From Microbacterium sufflavum (GTDB lineage: Bacteria; Actinomycetota; Actinomycetes; Actinomycetales; Microbacteriaceae), in NCBI RefSeq assembly GCF_023101165.1, contig NZ_CP078076.1:2108001-2172000 (forward strand): 64,000 bases of DNA, given 5' to 3'. This document shows positions 16,546-24,886 of this stretch, one piece after another. Position 1 is the first letter of the stretch, and every line of letters begins with the position of its first letter. The position numbers and the translations under genes were made by a program. The notes under the pieces are model-generated. The model saw nothing but the letters and a program-made list of their open reading frames with translations. It was not told the origin of the DNA and ran no database searches.

Positions 16546-17502
16546 TCAGTGGGCGGTGCGGTACTCGCTGGGGGAGATGCCGTAGGCGGTCTTGAACGCG
16601 CGGCTGAAGTGCGCGGCGTCGACGAAGCCCCAGCGGGCGGCGATCGCGGCGACGGGGCGGTCGGCGAGCATCGGGTCGAGCAGGTCGCGGCGGCACTGCT
16701 CCAGGCGGCGCGTGCGGATCCAGGTGGAGACCGTGACCCCCTGCTCCTGGAACAGTCCGTGCAGGTGCCGCGTCGAGATGAAGTGCGCGGCGGCGATGGT
16801 CGCCGGGCCCAGATCGGTCGAGGCGAGGTTCCGGTCGATGTGCGAGCGGATGCGCTGCATGAGAGCTCGGTGCGGATCGGCCGAGGCCTGATCGAGCCCG
16901 AGCTCGCGCGTGAAGACGGTCGTGACCAGGTCGAGCGCGCTGTGCGCGAGGCGGGCGCCGGTCGTGCCGGCGAGCTGGTCGAGGTTGCCCGCGAGCTGCG
17001 TGAGGTACGGCACGACCATGCCGCCCAGCCCCTCCTGCCCCGAGATGCGTACGGCCGTGAGCTGCCCGATCATGTCGGCGGGGAGGCTGATGAGGTGCTT
17101 CGGGAACATCACCACCATGGTGCGGAAGTCCTGGTCGAACACGAGCGAGTACGGGCGGTCGGTGTCGTACACGGCCAGGTCGCCGGCCTGCAGCACGGCC
17201 TCCCGGTCGTCTTGGATGAGCAGCCCGGTGCCGGCGAGCATGAGGCTCACCTTGAAGTACGAGCGGTCACCGCGGGCGATCAGCTCCGACGTGCGCTCGA
17301 CCACGTGGGAGGTGGCACGGATGTCGTTCACGTGCACCTCGTCGACCGAGGCGCCGCGGATCACGCCGCGGAACTGGTCGGCACCCGCGGTGGTGACCTG
17401 GAGGGGGACGAAGGACTCCGAGACGGCGGCGCGGAAGTCGCTGATGTTGCGCGCGACCAGAGTCGACACCGATTCGGCGGGGGCGGCGAGTGCACCGTTC
17501 AT
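16546..17502 (-). CDS. AraC-family transcriptional regulator
   Basis: A 318-residue regulator. The N-terminal about 200 residues form a cupin-like AraC-binding domain (YFKVSLMLAGTGLLIQDDREAVLQAGDLAVYD), probably the ligand sensor. The C-terminal about 100 residues carry two helix-turn-helix motifs (IAAAHFISTRHLHGLFQEQG and PVAAIAARWGFVDAAHFSRAF) and end in the classic YGISPSEYR. It is likely an activator responding to a small organic effector. It reads towards the MoaF-SnoaL-Liv operon, 437 nt away, which is its most likely target, and is divergent from the DUF998-like gene. Its own operator could not be recognised. Confidence 0.92.
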   Translation of the reverse strand: MNGALAAPAESVSTLVARNISDFRAAVSESFVPLQVTTAGADQFRGVIRGASVDEVHVNDIRATSHVVERTSELIARGDRSYFKVSLMLAGTGLLIQDDREAVLQAGDLAVYDTDRPYSLVFDQDFRTMVVMFPKHLISLPADMIGQLTAVRISGQEGLGGMVVPYLTQLAGNLDQLAGTTGARLAHSALDLVTTVFTRELGLDQASADPHRALMQRIRSHIDRNLASTDLGPATIAAAHFISTRHLHGLFQEQGVTVSTWIRTRRLEQCRRDLLDPMLADRPVAAIAARWGFVDAAHFSRAFKTAYGISPSEYRTAH

Positions 17503-17588
17503 GACTGATCACCTCGGGCTGGTGGAAGGAACGACGACGTTGTATACGATCCGTTCCGCGATGGTATCACCGGGACCGCGCGAAGGGG

Positions 17589-18707
17589 ATGCCTTCTAGG
17601 ATGTGGACCGTGAGTGACGGGGCGATGAGGATGCTCGCGGATCGAGTCCTGCGGGTGCTGCGCCAGGTGCGCGGACCGGGCACACCGGAAGCGGTGTACG
17701 AGGCGACGGCCCTCATCGTGGGCGCGGCGTTCCTGGTGCTCGGGTTCGTCGTGGCGCTGCCGGTGTTCTGGGGCCATCAGCTGTCGATCAGCGGCACCGG
17801 GTCGATCGGCGTGTTCGCGGCGTACGGAGGCGCGGCCACCGCGGCGCTCGCGTTCGCTCTGGGGCGCCTGGCGGTGCGGCCGGAGCAGCCCGACCCCACC
17901 GCCGTGCGCGACGGCTTCAGCGTGCCGGGCGACCGGCTGCGCTGGTACGACCTGCTCGCGATCGCCTTCGCCCACGCCGCGATCGCCTACCTGGGCTGGC
18001 TGGGCATCGCGGAACTGCTGGAGCGCAGCTTCGTGGATGCCCCGGTGTTCCCGTTCCCCGGCGCGATCCTGATGGCGGTGGCCTTCGCGCTGACCGCGTA
18101 CGTGTCGTTCCTCAGCGCGGTGGCCCTCACGCCGATGGTGCTGTCGCTCGTGCTGGCGGTGTTCCTCGTGGTCGGGGCGTTCGCGAGCATGCTGGCGTCG
18201 AGCGACGTGCACTGGTGGCGCGACAACCTGTCGGCGCTCGGGATGAGCAGCAACAGCGCCTCGGTCGCGTTCAACGCCACGCTGGTGATCGCGGGGGTGA
18301 TGGTCACGACGATCGCGCGGTATGCCACGGCCGGGCTGCCCGCCGACGATCAGGCCGAGCGGCGCGGACGCCTCGTGGTGCGCGGCGGCCTGATCCTGAT
18401 GGGCATCTTCCTCGCGTGCGTCGGGCTCTTCCCGGTGGACGAGTTCTTCCTGCTGCACAACACGGTCGCGACCGGCATGGCCGTGGTGTTCGCCGTGGTC
18501 GTGGTCGGGCTGCCGTGGTTCCTGCCCGCCATCCCGCGGGTGTTCGTCGGGCTCGGCTGGGCGTACGTGCTGGTGATCGTGCTGCTCGGCGCGTTCTTCG
18601 CGGTGGGGTACTACAACCTCACGGCCGTGGAGCTGATCGCGGCGGTGCTGATCTTCAGCTGGATCATCGTGTTCCTGCGCACGGCGGGCTCGATCGGACG
18701 CGGCTGA
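17589..18707 (+). CDS. DUF998-like multi-pass membrane protein
   Basis: A 372-residue (or slightly shorter) membrane protein with about nine to ten hydrophobic segments. The central WWRDNLSALGMSSNSASVAFNATLVIAG resembles the DUF998 family, whose function is unknown; the assignment is by pattern only. Three in-frame starts are possible: ATG 17589, ATG 17601 and GTG 17610, the last having AGGA at good spacing. It is divergent from the AraC gene and convergent with the RpiR gene. No enzymatic motif is visible. Confidence 0.75.
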   Translation: MPSRMWTVSDGAMRMLADRVLRVLRQVRGPGTPEAVYEATALIVGAAFLVLGFVVALPVFWGHQLSISGTGSIGVFAAYGGAATAALAFALGRLAVRPEQPDPTAVRDGFSVPGDRLRWYDLLAIAFAHAAIAYLGWLGIAELLERSFVDAPVFPFPGAILMAVAFALTAYVSFLSAVALTPMVLSLVLAVFLVVGAFASMLASSDVHWWRDNLSALGMSSNSASVAFNATLVIAGVMVTTIARYATAGLPADDQAERRGRLVVRGGLILMGIFLACVGLFPVDEFFLLHNTVATGMAVVFAVVVVGLPWFLPAIPRVFVGLGWAYVLVIVLLGAFFAVGYYNLTAVELIAAVLIFSWIIVFLRTAGSIGRG

Positions 18708-18708
18708 G

Positions 18709-18732
18709 GCGCGACGGCGCGATCAGTCGCGC
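18709..18732. terminator. Short hairpin between convergent genes
   Basis: GCGCGAC (18709-18715) pairs with GTCGCGC (18726-18732) with a 10-nt loop. It starts just after the DUF998-like stop and overlaps the last codons of the convergent RpiR gene. Plausible bidirectional terminator, modest strength. Confidence 0.5.
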
Positions 18733-19580
18733 AGGGCGTGCGTGGCCTGGCGGGTGCGGCGCAGGGCGTCGACGGTCTCGGCGTAGCGCCGCTTGGCCAC
18801 GCCGATGAACAGGCAGTCGACCAGGGTGAGCTGCGCGATGCGGCTGACCATGGCTCCGGCGCGGAAGGCCGACTCCCGCACCTCGGTGAACAGCGCGTGA
18901 TCGGCGGCGTGCGCGAGCGGGGAGTCCTTGGCCGAGGTGACGGCGACGGTCGCGGCGCCGTTCGCGCGCGCCGTCTCCAGGAACCGCACGGTCTCGATCG
19001 TCGACCCCGCGTGCGAGAAGCCGATCGCGACGGTGGGGGCCGCGTGCAGCACGGTCGCCGCGACGGCCTCGTGCGGGTCGGCGAGCACGTGCGCGTTGCG
19101 GCCGACGCGCAGCAGCTTGTGCGCGAGGTCCTCCGCCACGAACTGGCTCGCGCCGATGCCGTACAGCAGGATGCGGTCGGCGCCGTCGATCGCGTCGATG
19201 GCGGCCTCGAGCACGTCGAAGTCGAGCTGGGCGACGGTCTCCTCGATGGCCAGGAGCTCGAGCGCCGCGAGCTTCGACACCGCCTCCTGCAGCGTGTCCT
19301 CGTCGGAGATCTCCGAGCCGAAGGCGCCGCGGGCCGAGAACTGCGCGGCCTCTTTGCCGAGCTCGGTCGCGAGGGCCATGCGCAGCGGGGCGTAGCCGCT
19401 GAAGCCGATGGCGCGGCAGAACCGCACGACGGAGGCGACCGAGGTCTGGCACTCCTCAGCGAGCTCGTTGATGGTCTTGTCGATCACGATCGAGGGGTTC
19501 TCGCGGACCACCGTCGCGATGCGGGCGAGCGAGGGCGGCAGCGTCGATGCGGCCGCTTCGATCGTCGACTGGATGCTCAA
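18723..19580 (-). CDS. murR: RpiR/MurR-family transcriptional regulator
   Basis: A 285-residue repressor-type regulator. Residues 1 to about 77 are an RpiR helix-turn-helix (INELAEECQTSVASVVRFCRAIGFSGY), and residues about 125-255 form a SIS sugar-phosphate isomerase domain (ILLYGIGASQFVAEDLAHKLLR, TVAIGFSHAGSTIETVRFL). In the MurR group the effector is MurNAc-6-phosphate. It is divergent from murK-murQ with a 135-nt intergenic region that holds a perfect inverted repeat (19634-19650). Gene name is by context and family; an RpiR regulator of another amino sugar is possible. Confidence 0.88.
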   Translation of the reverse strand: MSIQSTIEAAASTLPPSLARIATVVRENPSIVIDKTINELAEECQTSVASVVRFCRAIGFSGYAPLRMALATELGKEAAQFSARGAFGSEISDEDTLQEAVSKLAALELLAIEETVAQLDFDVLEAAIDAIDGADRILLYGIGASQFVAEDLAHKLLRVGRNAHVLADPHEAVAATVLHAAPTVAIGFSHAGSTIETVRFLETARANGAATVAVTSAKDSPLAHAADHALFTEVRESAFRAGAMVSRIAQLTLVDCLFIGVAKRRYAETVDALRRTRQATHALRD

Positions 19581-19633
19581 TCGGTCCTCCGGGGATGTGG
19601 GATTCTCAAGTATGTCGTGACGGGGGTCGTGAC

Positions 19634-19650
19634 AAGAATGGTAAATTCTT
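19634..19650. promoter_or_regulatory. Candidate MurR/RpiR operator
   Basis: AAGAAT (19634-19639) and ATTCTT (19645-19650) are perfect 6-bp arms around a 5-nt centre (GGTAA), AT-rich in an otherwise GC-rich region. It lies 54 nt upstream of the regulator start and 65 nt upstream of murK. A second imperfect dyad, AGTCTAC...GTAGTCT, follows at 19658-19678 and may include the murK -10 (TAGTCT). Confidence 0.6.
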
Positions 19651-19715
19651 TTCAGTGAGTCTACTTCGCATGTAGTCTCTTTTCGTTACTTCCACCGCGT
19701 CCCCGAGGAGAGCCG

Positions 19716-20609
19716 ATGAGCGCCCCGCCGACCGCCACCGTCGATCTCGGCAAGTCCCGCTGCCGCGTCGTCGTGCACGCGGAACCGCGCGTGGAGCGCT
19801 CGGGCCTCGGCGCCCCGGGTCTGGCGTCCGCCGGCGGCGTGACCGCGGCCCTCGACGCCATCCTCCCGCTGCTCGACGGGCTCCCGCGGCTCGATGCGAT
19901 CGGCGTGGGAGCGGCCGGCGCGTGGTTCGCGCCGGACGCGGCCGTCGAGCTCGCCGGTCTGCTCGCGGCGCGCACCGGGGCCCGCGTCGCGGTCGCCTCC
20001 GACGTCGTGACCGCCCAAGCCGGAGCACTCGACGGGGGAGCGGGCGTGCTGCTCATCGCGGGCACCGGCGCCGCGGCCCTCGGCATCGACGCGGACGGCG
20101 CGCGGCTGATCGACGGCTGGGGCCCGGAGCTCGGCGACCTCGGCAGCGGCTCCTGGCTCGGGCGCGAGACGCTGCGGGCCGTGCTCCGCGCCGCCGACGG
20201 CCTGGCCGGCCCCACCGCTCTCACCGCCGCCGTCGCGGGACCCGTCGGGGCCCCGTCCGACGTGCAGGCCTGGCTCGCGGGCGACGGCGCGCTCGCCCGG
20301 CGCCTGGCGACCCTCGCCCCGCTCGTGCTCGACGCCGCCGAAGCCGGAGACGACGTCGCCGCCGCGATCGCGACCGAGGCCGTGCGCCTGCTCACCACCA
20401 GCGCGGTCGCCGCCTCCGCCATCACGACCGACGTGGCCGTGCACGGCGGGCTCGCCGATCACGCCTGGTTCCGCGACACCCTGAGCTCCTCCCTGCGTGC
20501 GGCCGGCCGTCGTGTCGTCCCGGCGCGGGGCGATGCCCTGGCCGGCGCGCTGCTGCTGACCCGCCGCGTCGACCTCCCTCACGAAAGGTTCGTGCACCGT
20601 GCCGAATGA
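19716..20609 (+). CDS. murK: BadF/BadG-type N-acetylglucosamine/N-acetylmuramic acid kinase
   Basis: A 297-residue ASKHA-fold kinase. The N-terminal phosphate loop is VDLGKSRCRVVV (10-19), a second loop is LLIAGTGAAALG, and GWGPELGDLGSGSWLGRE is the hallmark of the GlcNAc-kinase/BadF group. It would phosphorylate amino sugars, probably MurNAc and/or GlcNAc released from peptidoglycan, at C6. It overlaps the murQ start by 11 nt, which makes a MurK-MurQ recycling pair likely. The N-terminus has GKS where many homologues have GGT; whether this affects activity is not known. A BadF-type activase is excluded by size and context. Confidence 0.88.
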   Translation: MSAPPTATVDLGKSRCRVVVHAEPRVERSGLGAPGLASAGGVTAALDAILPLLDGLPRLDAIGVGAAGAWFAPDAAVELAGLLAARTGARVAVASDVVTAQAGALDGGAGVLLIAGTGAAALGIDADGARLIDGWGPELGDLGSGSWLGRETLRAVLRAADGLAGPTALTAAVAGPVGAPSDVQAWLAGDGALARRLATLAPLVLDAAEAGDDVAAAIATEAVRLLTTSAVAASAITTDVAVHGGLADHAWFRDTLSSSLRAAGRRVVPARGDALAGALLLTRRVDLPHERFVHRAE

Positions 20610-21534
20610 CGACTCCCGCCTCGCCGCCCTCCTCTCCGTCCTGGAGACGCTCGACACCGAGGCGTCGACGACCGAGCGCGGCGACCTCGACCTGCTCGAG
20701 ACGACCGAGCTCGTGCGCCGCATGAACGCCGAGGACCGTCGGGTGCCCGAGGCCGTCGCCGAGCGGACGGCCGAGATCGCCGCCGCGGTCGACGGCATCA
20801 CGGAGCGGTTCCGCCGCGGGGGACGCCTGATCTACATCGGCGCGGGGACGGCCGGGCGCATCGGCGTGCTCGACGCCAGCGAATGCCCGCCCACCTTCGG
20901 CACCGACCCCTCCATGGTGGTCGGCCTGATCGCGGGCGGCGAGACCGCGATCCGCTCCGCCGTCGAGAACGCCGAGGACGACGAGGAGGCCGCCGGAGAC
21001 TCGCTGCGCGCGCTCGACCTCACCGAGCGCGACACGGTGGTCGGCATCTCCGCGTCCGGTCGCACGCCGTACGTCGTCGGTGGGCTCGAGTACGCCCGCA
21101 GCGTCGGCGCGCTGACCGTGGCGATCGCGTCGAACGCGAACTCGGCGATCGGCGCGGTGGCCGACATCCCGATCGAGGTCGTGACCGGGCCCGAGTTCAT
21201 CTCCGGCTCCACGCGCCTGAAGTCGGGCACGGCGCAGAAGCTCGTGGTCAACATGCTTACCACGCTCTCCATGATCAAGCTCGGCAAGACGTACCGCGGC
21301 GTCATGGTCGACCTGCTCGCCACCAACGAGAAGCTGCACGCGCGGTCGATCCGCACCGTGTCGCAGCTGTCGGGGGTCGGCGTCGACGAGGCCGCCTCGG
21401 CACTGCAGCAGGCGCAGGGCTCGGTCAAGCTCGCCCTGCTCATGCTCGCCACGGCTGCTCCCGTCGAGACCGCCGCGACCGCGCTCGCCGGTGCCGACGG
21501 CATCCTCCGCGACGCGATCTCCGCCCTCGCCTGA
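20599..21534 (+). CDS. murQ: N-acetylmuramic acid 6-phosphate etherase
   Basis: A 311-residue MurQ, which cleaves the D-lactyl ether of MurNAc-6-P to give GlcNAc-6-P and D-lactate. The SIS fold shows LIYIGAGTAGRIGVLDASEC with catalytic Glu95 in DASECPPTFG, a second Glu in AVENAEDD, VVGISASGRTPYV, and the conserved GSTRLKSGTAQKLVVN and MVDLLATNEKL. The start is GTG at 20599 inside the kinase 3' end, with GAAAGG upstream. It works with the kinase at 19716 and is followed by a terminator hairpin. No dedicated amino-sugar transporter is adjacent, so the sugars must enter through another system. Confidence 0.95.
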   Translation: MPNDDSRLAALLSVLETLDTEASTTERGDLDLLETTELVRRMNAEDRRVPEAVAERTAEIAAAVDGITERFRRGGRLIYIGAGTAGRIGVLDASECPPTFGTDPSMVVGLIAGGETAIRSAVENAEDDEEAAGDSLRALDLTERDTVVGISASGRTPYVVGGLEYARSVGALTVAIASNANSAIGAVADIPIEVVTGPEFISGSTRLKSGTAQKLVVNMLTTLSMIKLGKTYRGVMVDLLATNEKLHARSIRTVSQLSGVGVDEAASALQQAQGSVKLALLMLATAAPVETAATALAGADGILRDAISALA

Positions 21535-21537
21535 CCC

Positions 21538-21560
21538 CCGCCCGCGACGGATGCGGGCGG
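21538..21560. terminator. Hairpin after murQ
   Basis: Perfect 8-bp stem CCGCCCGC (21538-21545) with GCGGGCGG (21553-21560) and a 7-nt loop, between the murQ stop and the convergent amine oxidase stop. Probable bidirectional terminator. Confidence 0.7.
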
Positions 21561-21573
21561 AGGACGCGGCTCG

Positions 21574-23562
21574 TCAGTGGCCGCAGGTGCAGTCCGCCCC
21601 GCCGCCGCAGCACGACGAGGCCGCGGCGCCGCCGTGGGCCTGCGACGACTCGGGCACGTCCATCGCCGGGTTCTGGTCGAGGAAGCCGGAGGGCTTGAAC
21701 CAGAAGCCCGCATAGTCGACGGGCATGATCGGCCAGTCCTCCGGGCGCGGGAAGTGCGTGAGGCCGAACGTGTGCCACAGCACCAGATCTTCGCCGTCGA
21801 TGCGACGGTCGCCCGCGCTGTACTCGGGGAGGCCGGAGCCGCCCTGGTGCGCGTTGGGGTAGCGGCCGGCCGGCCAGATCTGCCCGTGCTCGTAGCGCGT
21901 CGCCCACAGGTGCTTGGTCGCGAACGTCGCCCGCGCCGCCACCGACGAGGCGGGGTCGGCCATCAGCAGTGCGGTCGGCTCCGGCACCAGGTGATAGGCG
22001 GTGGGGCGGCCGACGTGGTTCGTGCGCGAGGCGCTCTGCACCTCCCACACCCGGGCGACCGAGGTGTCGGCCTCGCGCTGTGCGGCGTGCTCGGTCTCCA
22101 GCACCGTCTCCGACCAGGAGAACGCGTTGCCGAAGGGGTTCTCCGGTCCCATCGGCACCCGCTGCGCGTCGACCTCGACGAGCCGGTTGTCGGAGCCGTC
22201 GATCGCCACGTCGAGCCGGGCGCAGAAGAGGTGCTGGTGCACGGGGGCGAACACCCCTGGCGCGAGCTCGGTGGCGTGCTTCTGCCGCACGCCCGGCTCC
22301 CCGGCGCCCGCGAACACGATGCCCGTGGCCTTGGCGACCACCTCGATCGAGCCGTCCAGTCCGAAGTTCCAGTAGAAGCCGTAGTCGTAGTTGCCGATCG
22401 TGGAGAAGTACGACACCACGAAGCGCCGGGAGCGCCGCACGTCGGATCGGCCCGCGAGATCGGTGTGCTTCCACAGGATCCCGAAGTCCTCCTCGTGCAT
22501 GCAGATCACGTTCGGGATGCGCACCGGGTGGCCGTGGTCGTCGGCGACGTAGCCGTCGAGGTAGCGGATCACGCCGAGGCAGTCGCACCCCAGTTCCAGG
22601 TGGTTGGCGTTCTTGCCGAGCAGGTACTCGCCCGCGTCGAAGTAGCTGATCCAGAATCGCCCGGGGGCCGTGTCGCCGTAGGGCACCACCATCTCGGGCA
22701 CGCTCGCGCGGTGCAGCACGGAGCGCCCCTGGAACGAGACGTCGTGCAGCACGAGGCCCTCGCGGGCGTTGAAGCCGACGCGCATCGACCAGCCCTCCCA
22801 CTCGACGAGCGAGCCGGACACGTGGAAGCTCGTGCCCTGCGGCTGGGTGATCTCGATGGGCATGAGCGTCGTGCGCGCCTCGCCCTGCACCTCGGGGTAG
22901 TAGTTGCCGTGACCCGCGGGCACCGGCACATCCCCCTCGTCCTCCACGCGGATCACGCTGTTCGCGGTGAGGTCGATGTGCACGATCAGGCCCTCGACCG
23001 GGTGTGCCCACGGCGAGTCGTTCTCGTCGTACTTGAGGAAGGTGAGCGAGCGGATGACGCGGCGGCCCACCTCGTCGGCGCGACCCGTGTAGCCGGGGGC
23101 GAGGGGGGAGCAGAACGCGAGGTCGATGTGCTCCGCGAGGCCCCGCCGCTCCATGGCGGCCCGCCACTCGGGCGACGCCTTCGCGATGGCCTCGGCCCGC
23201 TCGTACTCCTCGAACAGGTACTGCGGCTGACCGTACGGCGGGGCGTCGTTGGGCACGCGCTCGCTGCGCACGATCTCCCCGCGCGTGATCGACACGATCA
23301 CCTCGGTGGCGACGCCCGTGGCGGTGTCGAGCAGCGTCACGTCGGCGCGGCGATCGATGGGGGAGCCGGGGCTCCACGCCGCGAGCTCCTCCTTGGTGGC
23401 CTCGTCGGGCAGCAGCATCGGCACGCGGGTGGTCTCGGTCATCAGTCCGGCCGCCTCCAGCACCGCGCGGGCGGCGGCGATCTCGGCACCGGTGAGCGGG
23501 TCGAGCGGGTGCGGAACCGCGATCTTCTCGACGGAGACGGGCTGCGGGGCGTGGTGGGACAT
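21574..23562 (-). CDS. Copper-containing primary amine oxidase
   Basis: A 662-residue CuAO that oxidises primary amines (such as phenethylamine or tyramine) to aldehyde, ammonia and hydrogen peroxide. The topaquinone precursor is Tyr392 in IGNYDYGFYW, the catalytic base is Asp309 in ISYFDAGEY, and copper ligands are His442/His444 (VHQHLF) and His603 (LTHFPRPEDW). The ATG at 23562 has GTGAGG upstream; a longer frame to 23610 lacks support. No signal peptide is seen. The tail ends in a Cys/His cluster, SSCCGGGADCTCGH (649-662), not part of the catalytic fold. A TetR gene lies 94 nt upstream on the same strand and a dyad precedes the start codon. Confidence 0.96.
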   Translation of the reverse strand: MSHHAPQPVSVEKIAVPHPLDPLTGAEIAAARAVLEAAGLMTETTRVPMLLPDEATKEELAAWSPGSPIDRRADVTLLDTATGVATEVIVSITRGEIVRSERVPNDAPPYGQPQYLFEEYERAEAIAKASPEWRAAMERRGLAEHIDLAFCSPLAPGYTGRADEVGRRVIRSLTFLKYDENDSPWAHPVEGLIVHIDLTANSVIRVEDEGDVPVPAGHGNYYPEVQGEARTTLMPIEITQPQGTSFHVSGSLVEWEGWSMRVGFNAREGLVLHDVSFQGRSVLHRASVPEMVVPYGDTAPGRFWISYFDAGEYLLGKNANHLELGCDCLGVIRYLDGYVADDHGHPVRIPNVICMHEEDFGILWKHTDLAGRSDVRRSRRFVVSYFSTIGNYDYGFYWNFGLDGSIEVVAKATGIVFAGAGEPGVRQKHATELAPGVFAPVHQHLFCARLDVAIDGSDNRLVEVDAQRVPMGPENPFGNAFSWSETVLETEHAAQREADTSVARVWEVQSASRTNHVGRPTAYHLVPEPTALLMADPASSVAARATFATKHLWATRYEHGQIWPAGRYPNAHQGGSGLPEYSAGDRRIDGEDLVLWHTFGLTHFPRPEDWPIMPVDYAGFWFKPSGFLDQNPAMDVPESSQAHGGAAASSCCGGGADCTCGH

Positions 23563-23578
23563 CGTCGACCTCACTATT

Positions 23579-23596
23579 TTCGAGCAAACGCTCAAG
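23579..23596. promoter_or_regulatory. Candidate TetR-type operator before the amine oxidase
   Basis: GAGC (23582-23585) and GCTC (23590-23593) flank AAAC, with partly symmetrical flanks TT(C) and (A)AG. It is 17-34 nt upstream of the amine oxidase ATG. It shares GAGC/GCTC with the element at 24278-24295 next to the TetR promoter. Confidence 0.4.
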
Positions 23597-23656
23597 AAAC
23601 GGGATGGCACGATGATAGGCCGCGCGGACGCGGGTGCACAAGCGCCGGCTCGCGGG

Positions 23657-24241
23657 TCAGGCGCGCCAGGGGGCGAGGATGCCGTCGAGCACTGCGAGGT
23701 GGGCCGCGGCGGGCTGCGGCTCGGTCACCTCGACGATCTGCTGGCCGTACGTGATGGAGCGCAGCAGTGCCATGACCGCCGCGGTGGGCGTCTGCGGCCG
23801 CAGCTCTCCGTCGTCGACCGCCTCCTGCAGGGCCTCGCGGATGCTGTCCTGCCAGGTCGCGAGGGTCGGGGAGGCCGCGTCGGGCGCGGGGGCGAGCGTG
23901 GCCAGGCGCCCCCAGAACCCCACCACGACGTGCGCCTCGGTGCGGGTGCGCTCGTCGACCGGCAGCACCTCGCGCATCAGGGCGTCGAGGCGCGCGAGGC
24001 CGCGCAGCCCCGCGGTGGCCTCGGCGATGCGCTGGTCGGTGCGGCGGGTGACCTCGGCGGCGGCCGCGCGGACGACGTCGTCGAACCCGTCGAAGTAGTG
24101 CCACAGCGAACCGGTGGCCACCCCGAGCTCCTTCGCGACCGCGCGGGAGGACACGCTCTCGTGGCCGTCGCGGGCGGCGACGGCGAGCAGCGCGTCGGCG
24201 ATCTGCCGGCGGCGCTCATCGTGGTCGACGATGCGGGGCAC
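23657..24241 (-). CDS. TetR-family transcriptional regulator
   Basis: A 194-residue regulator with an N-terminal HTH (RRRQIADALLAVAARDGHESVSSRAVAKELGVATGSLWHYF shown in part as VSSRAVAKELGVATGSLWHY) and a C-terminal ligand and dimerisation domain with WGRLATLAPAPD. The GTG at 24241 is chosen because GAGAGG lies about 9 nt upstream and the protein then starts MPRIVDHDERRR, which closely resembles the start of the other TetR in the window (MPKIIDHDQRRR, 37597). It is the likely repressor of the amine oxidase and of the divergent membrane protein at 24307. The inducer is unknown, perhaps an amine or aldehyde. Confidence 0.9.
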   Translation of the reverse strand: MPRIVDHDERRRQIADALLAVAARDGHESVSSRAVAKELGVATGSLWHYFDGFDDVVRAAAAEVTRRTDQRIAEATAGLRGLARLDALMREVLPVDERTRTEAHVVVGFWGRLATLAPAPDAASPTLATWQDSIREALQEAVDDGELRPQTPTAAVMALLRSITYGQQIVEVTEPQPAAAHLAVLDGILAPWRA

Positions 24242-24277
24242 GTGCCCATCCTCTCGTAGACGGTCGGGTCTAGCGAT

Positions 24278-24300
24278 ATTGAGCGCTCGATCAATATACT
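24278..24300. promoter_or_regulatory. Palindrome and -10 box in the TetR divergent promoter
   Basis: ATTGA (24278-24282) and TCAAT (24291-24295) flank GCGCTCGA, with an inner GAGCGCTC palindrome. The plus-strand hexamer TATACT (24295-24300) lies only 6 nt before the GTG at 24307, suggesting a leaderless or near-leaderless transcript for that gene. The palindrome abuts the -10, a repressor-like placement. Confidence 0.5.
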
Positions 24301-24306
24301 GCGACC

Positions 24307-24846
24307 GTGGAACCCCTCGTCCCCGCAGCACCGTGGCTGATGGCCGCCGCCGCGCTCGTCTCCGCCGTCGCGTGCGTGGCGGCGTGGCGGGCGGTGCCGT
24401 GGCAGGGGAGGCAGTCGGCGCTGGTGATGGCCGCCGGGATGCTCGTGCTCGCGATCCCCGCGGTCGACGCCCTGACGCGGCTCGCGCTCGGCGCGGTGCT
24501 CCTGGTCTCCGCAATGCTCGGCACCATGGGCGTGCGCGGCACCGCGGCCGCCGCCACCTGCTGTCACCGGGCGCTGGTGTCGCTCGTGATGGCGGTGTGC
24601 GCGTTCGACGGATCCGTCGTGGTCTCCTCGGTCGAGCGCGCCGTCACGCCGACCGGCCACGGCGGGCACGGCCTCGGGGGCGTGCTCTCGGCGCTCGTGA
24701 TGATCGGGGTCGCCGCGGTCGTGCTGTGGACCGTGGCGGCGGCGTGGTTCGTGCCTCCGCAGCACCACGGTCGCACCGGGCGTCTGCTCGCCACGGAGTC
24801 GTGGGCGATGGCCGCGGGCGTCGCCGTCATGTGCCTCGGCTTCTGA
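24307..24846 (+). CDS. Small multi-pass membrane protein (DUF5134-like?)
   Basis: A 179-residue protein with about five hydrophobic segments, several His (TGHGGHGLGG, PPQHHGRTG) and a Cys pair (ATCCHRAL). Its overall look resembles the DUF5134 group of actinobacterial membrane proteins, but I do not recognise it firmly and no function is assigned. It starts with GTG at 24307, 6 nt after a TATACT -10, so the mRNA probably has almost no leader. The divergent TetR gene suggests shared control. His/Cys content could reflect metal binding, which would fit a copper amine oxidase neighbourhood; this is speculative. Confidence 0.7.
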   Translation: MEPLVPAAPWLMAAAALVSAVACVAAWRAVPWQGRQSALVMAAGMLVLAIPAVDALTRLALGAVLLVSAMLGTMGVRGTAAAATCCHRALVSLVMAVCAFDGSVVVSSVERAVTPTGHGGHGLGGVLSALVMIGVAAVVLWTVAAAWFVPPQHHGRTGRLLATESWAMAAGVAVMCLGF

Positions 24847-24886
24847 CCGCGGGGCGGGCGGGAGTCGGGCGACCTGACCGGGCGGC

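Noticed and set aside
17536..17570. GTATAC...GGTATC half-sites upstream of the AraC gene as an AraC operator
   Set aside because: The arms are short and not clearly symmetrical or directly repeated; no second copy before the Liv operon was found.
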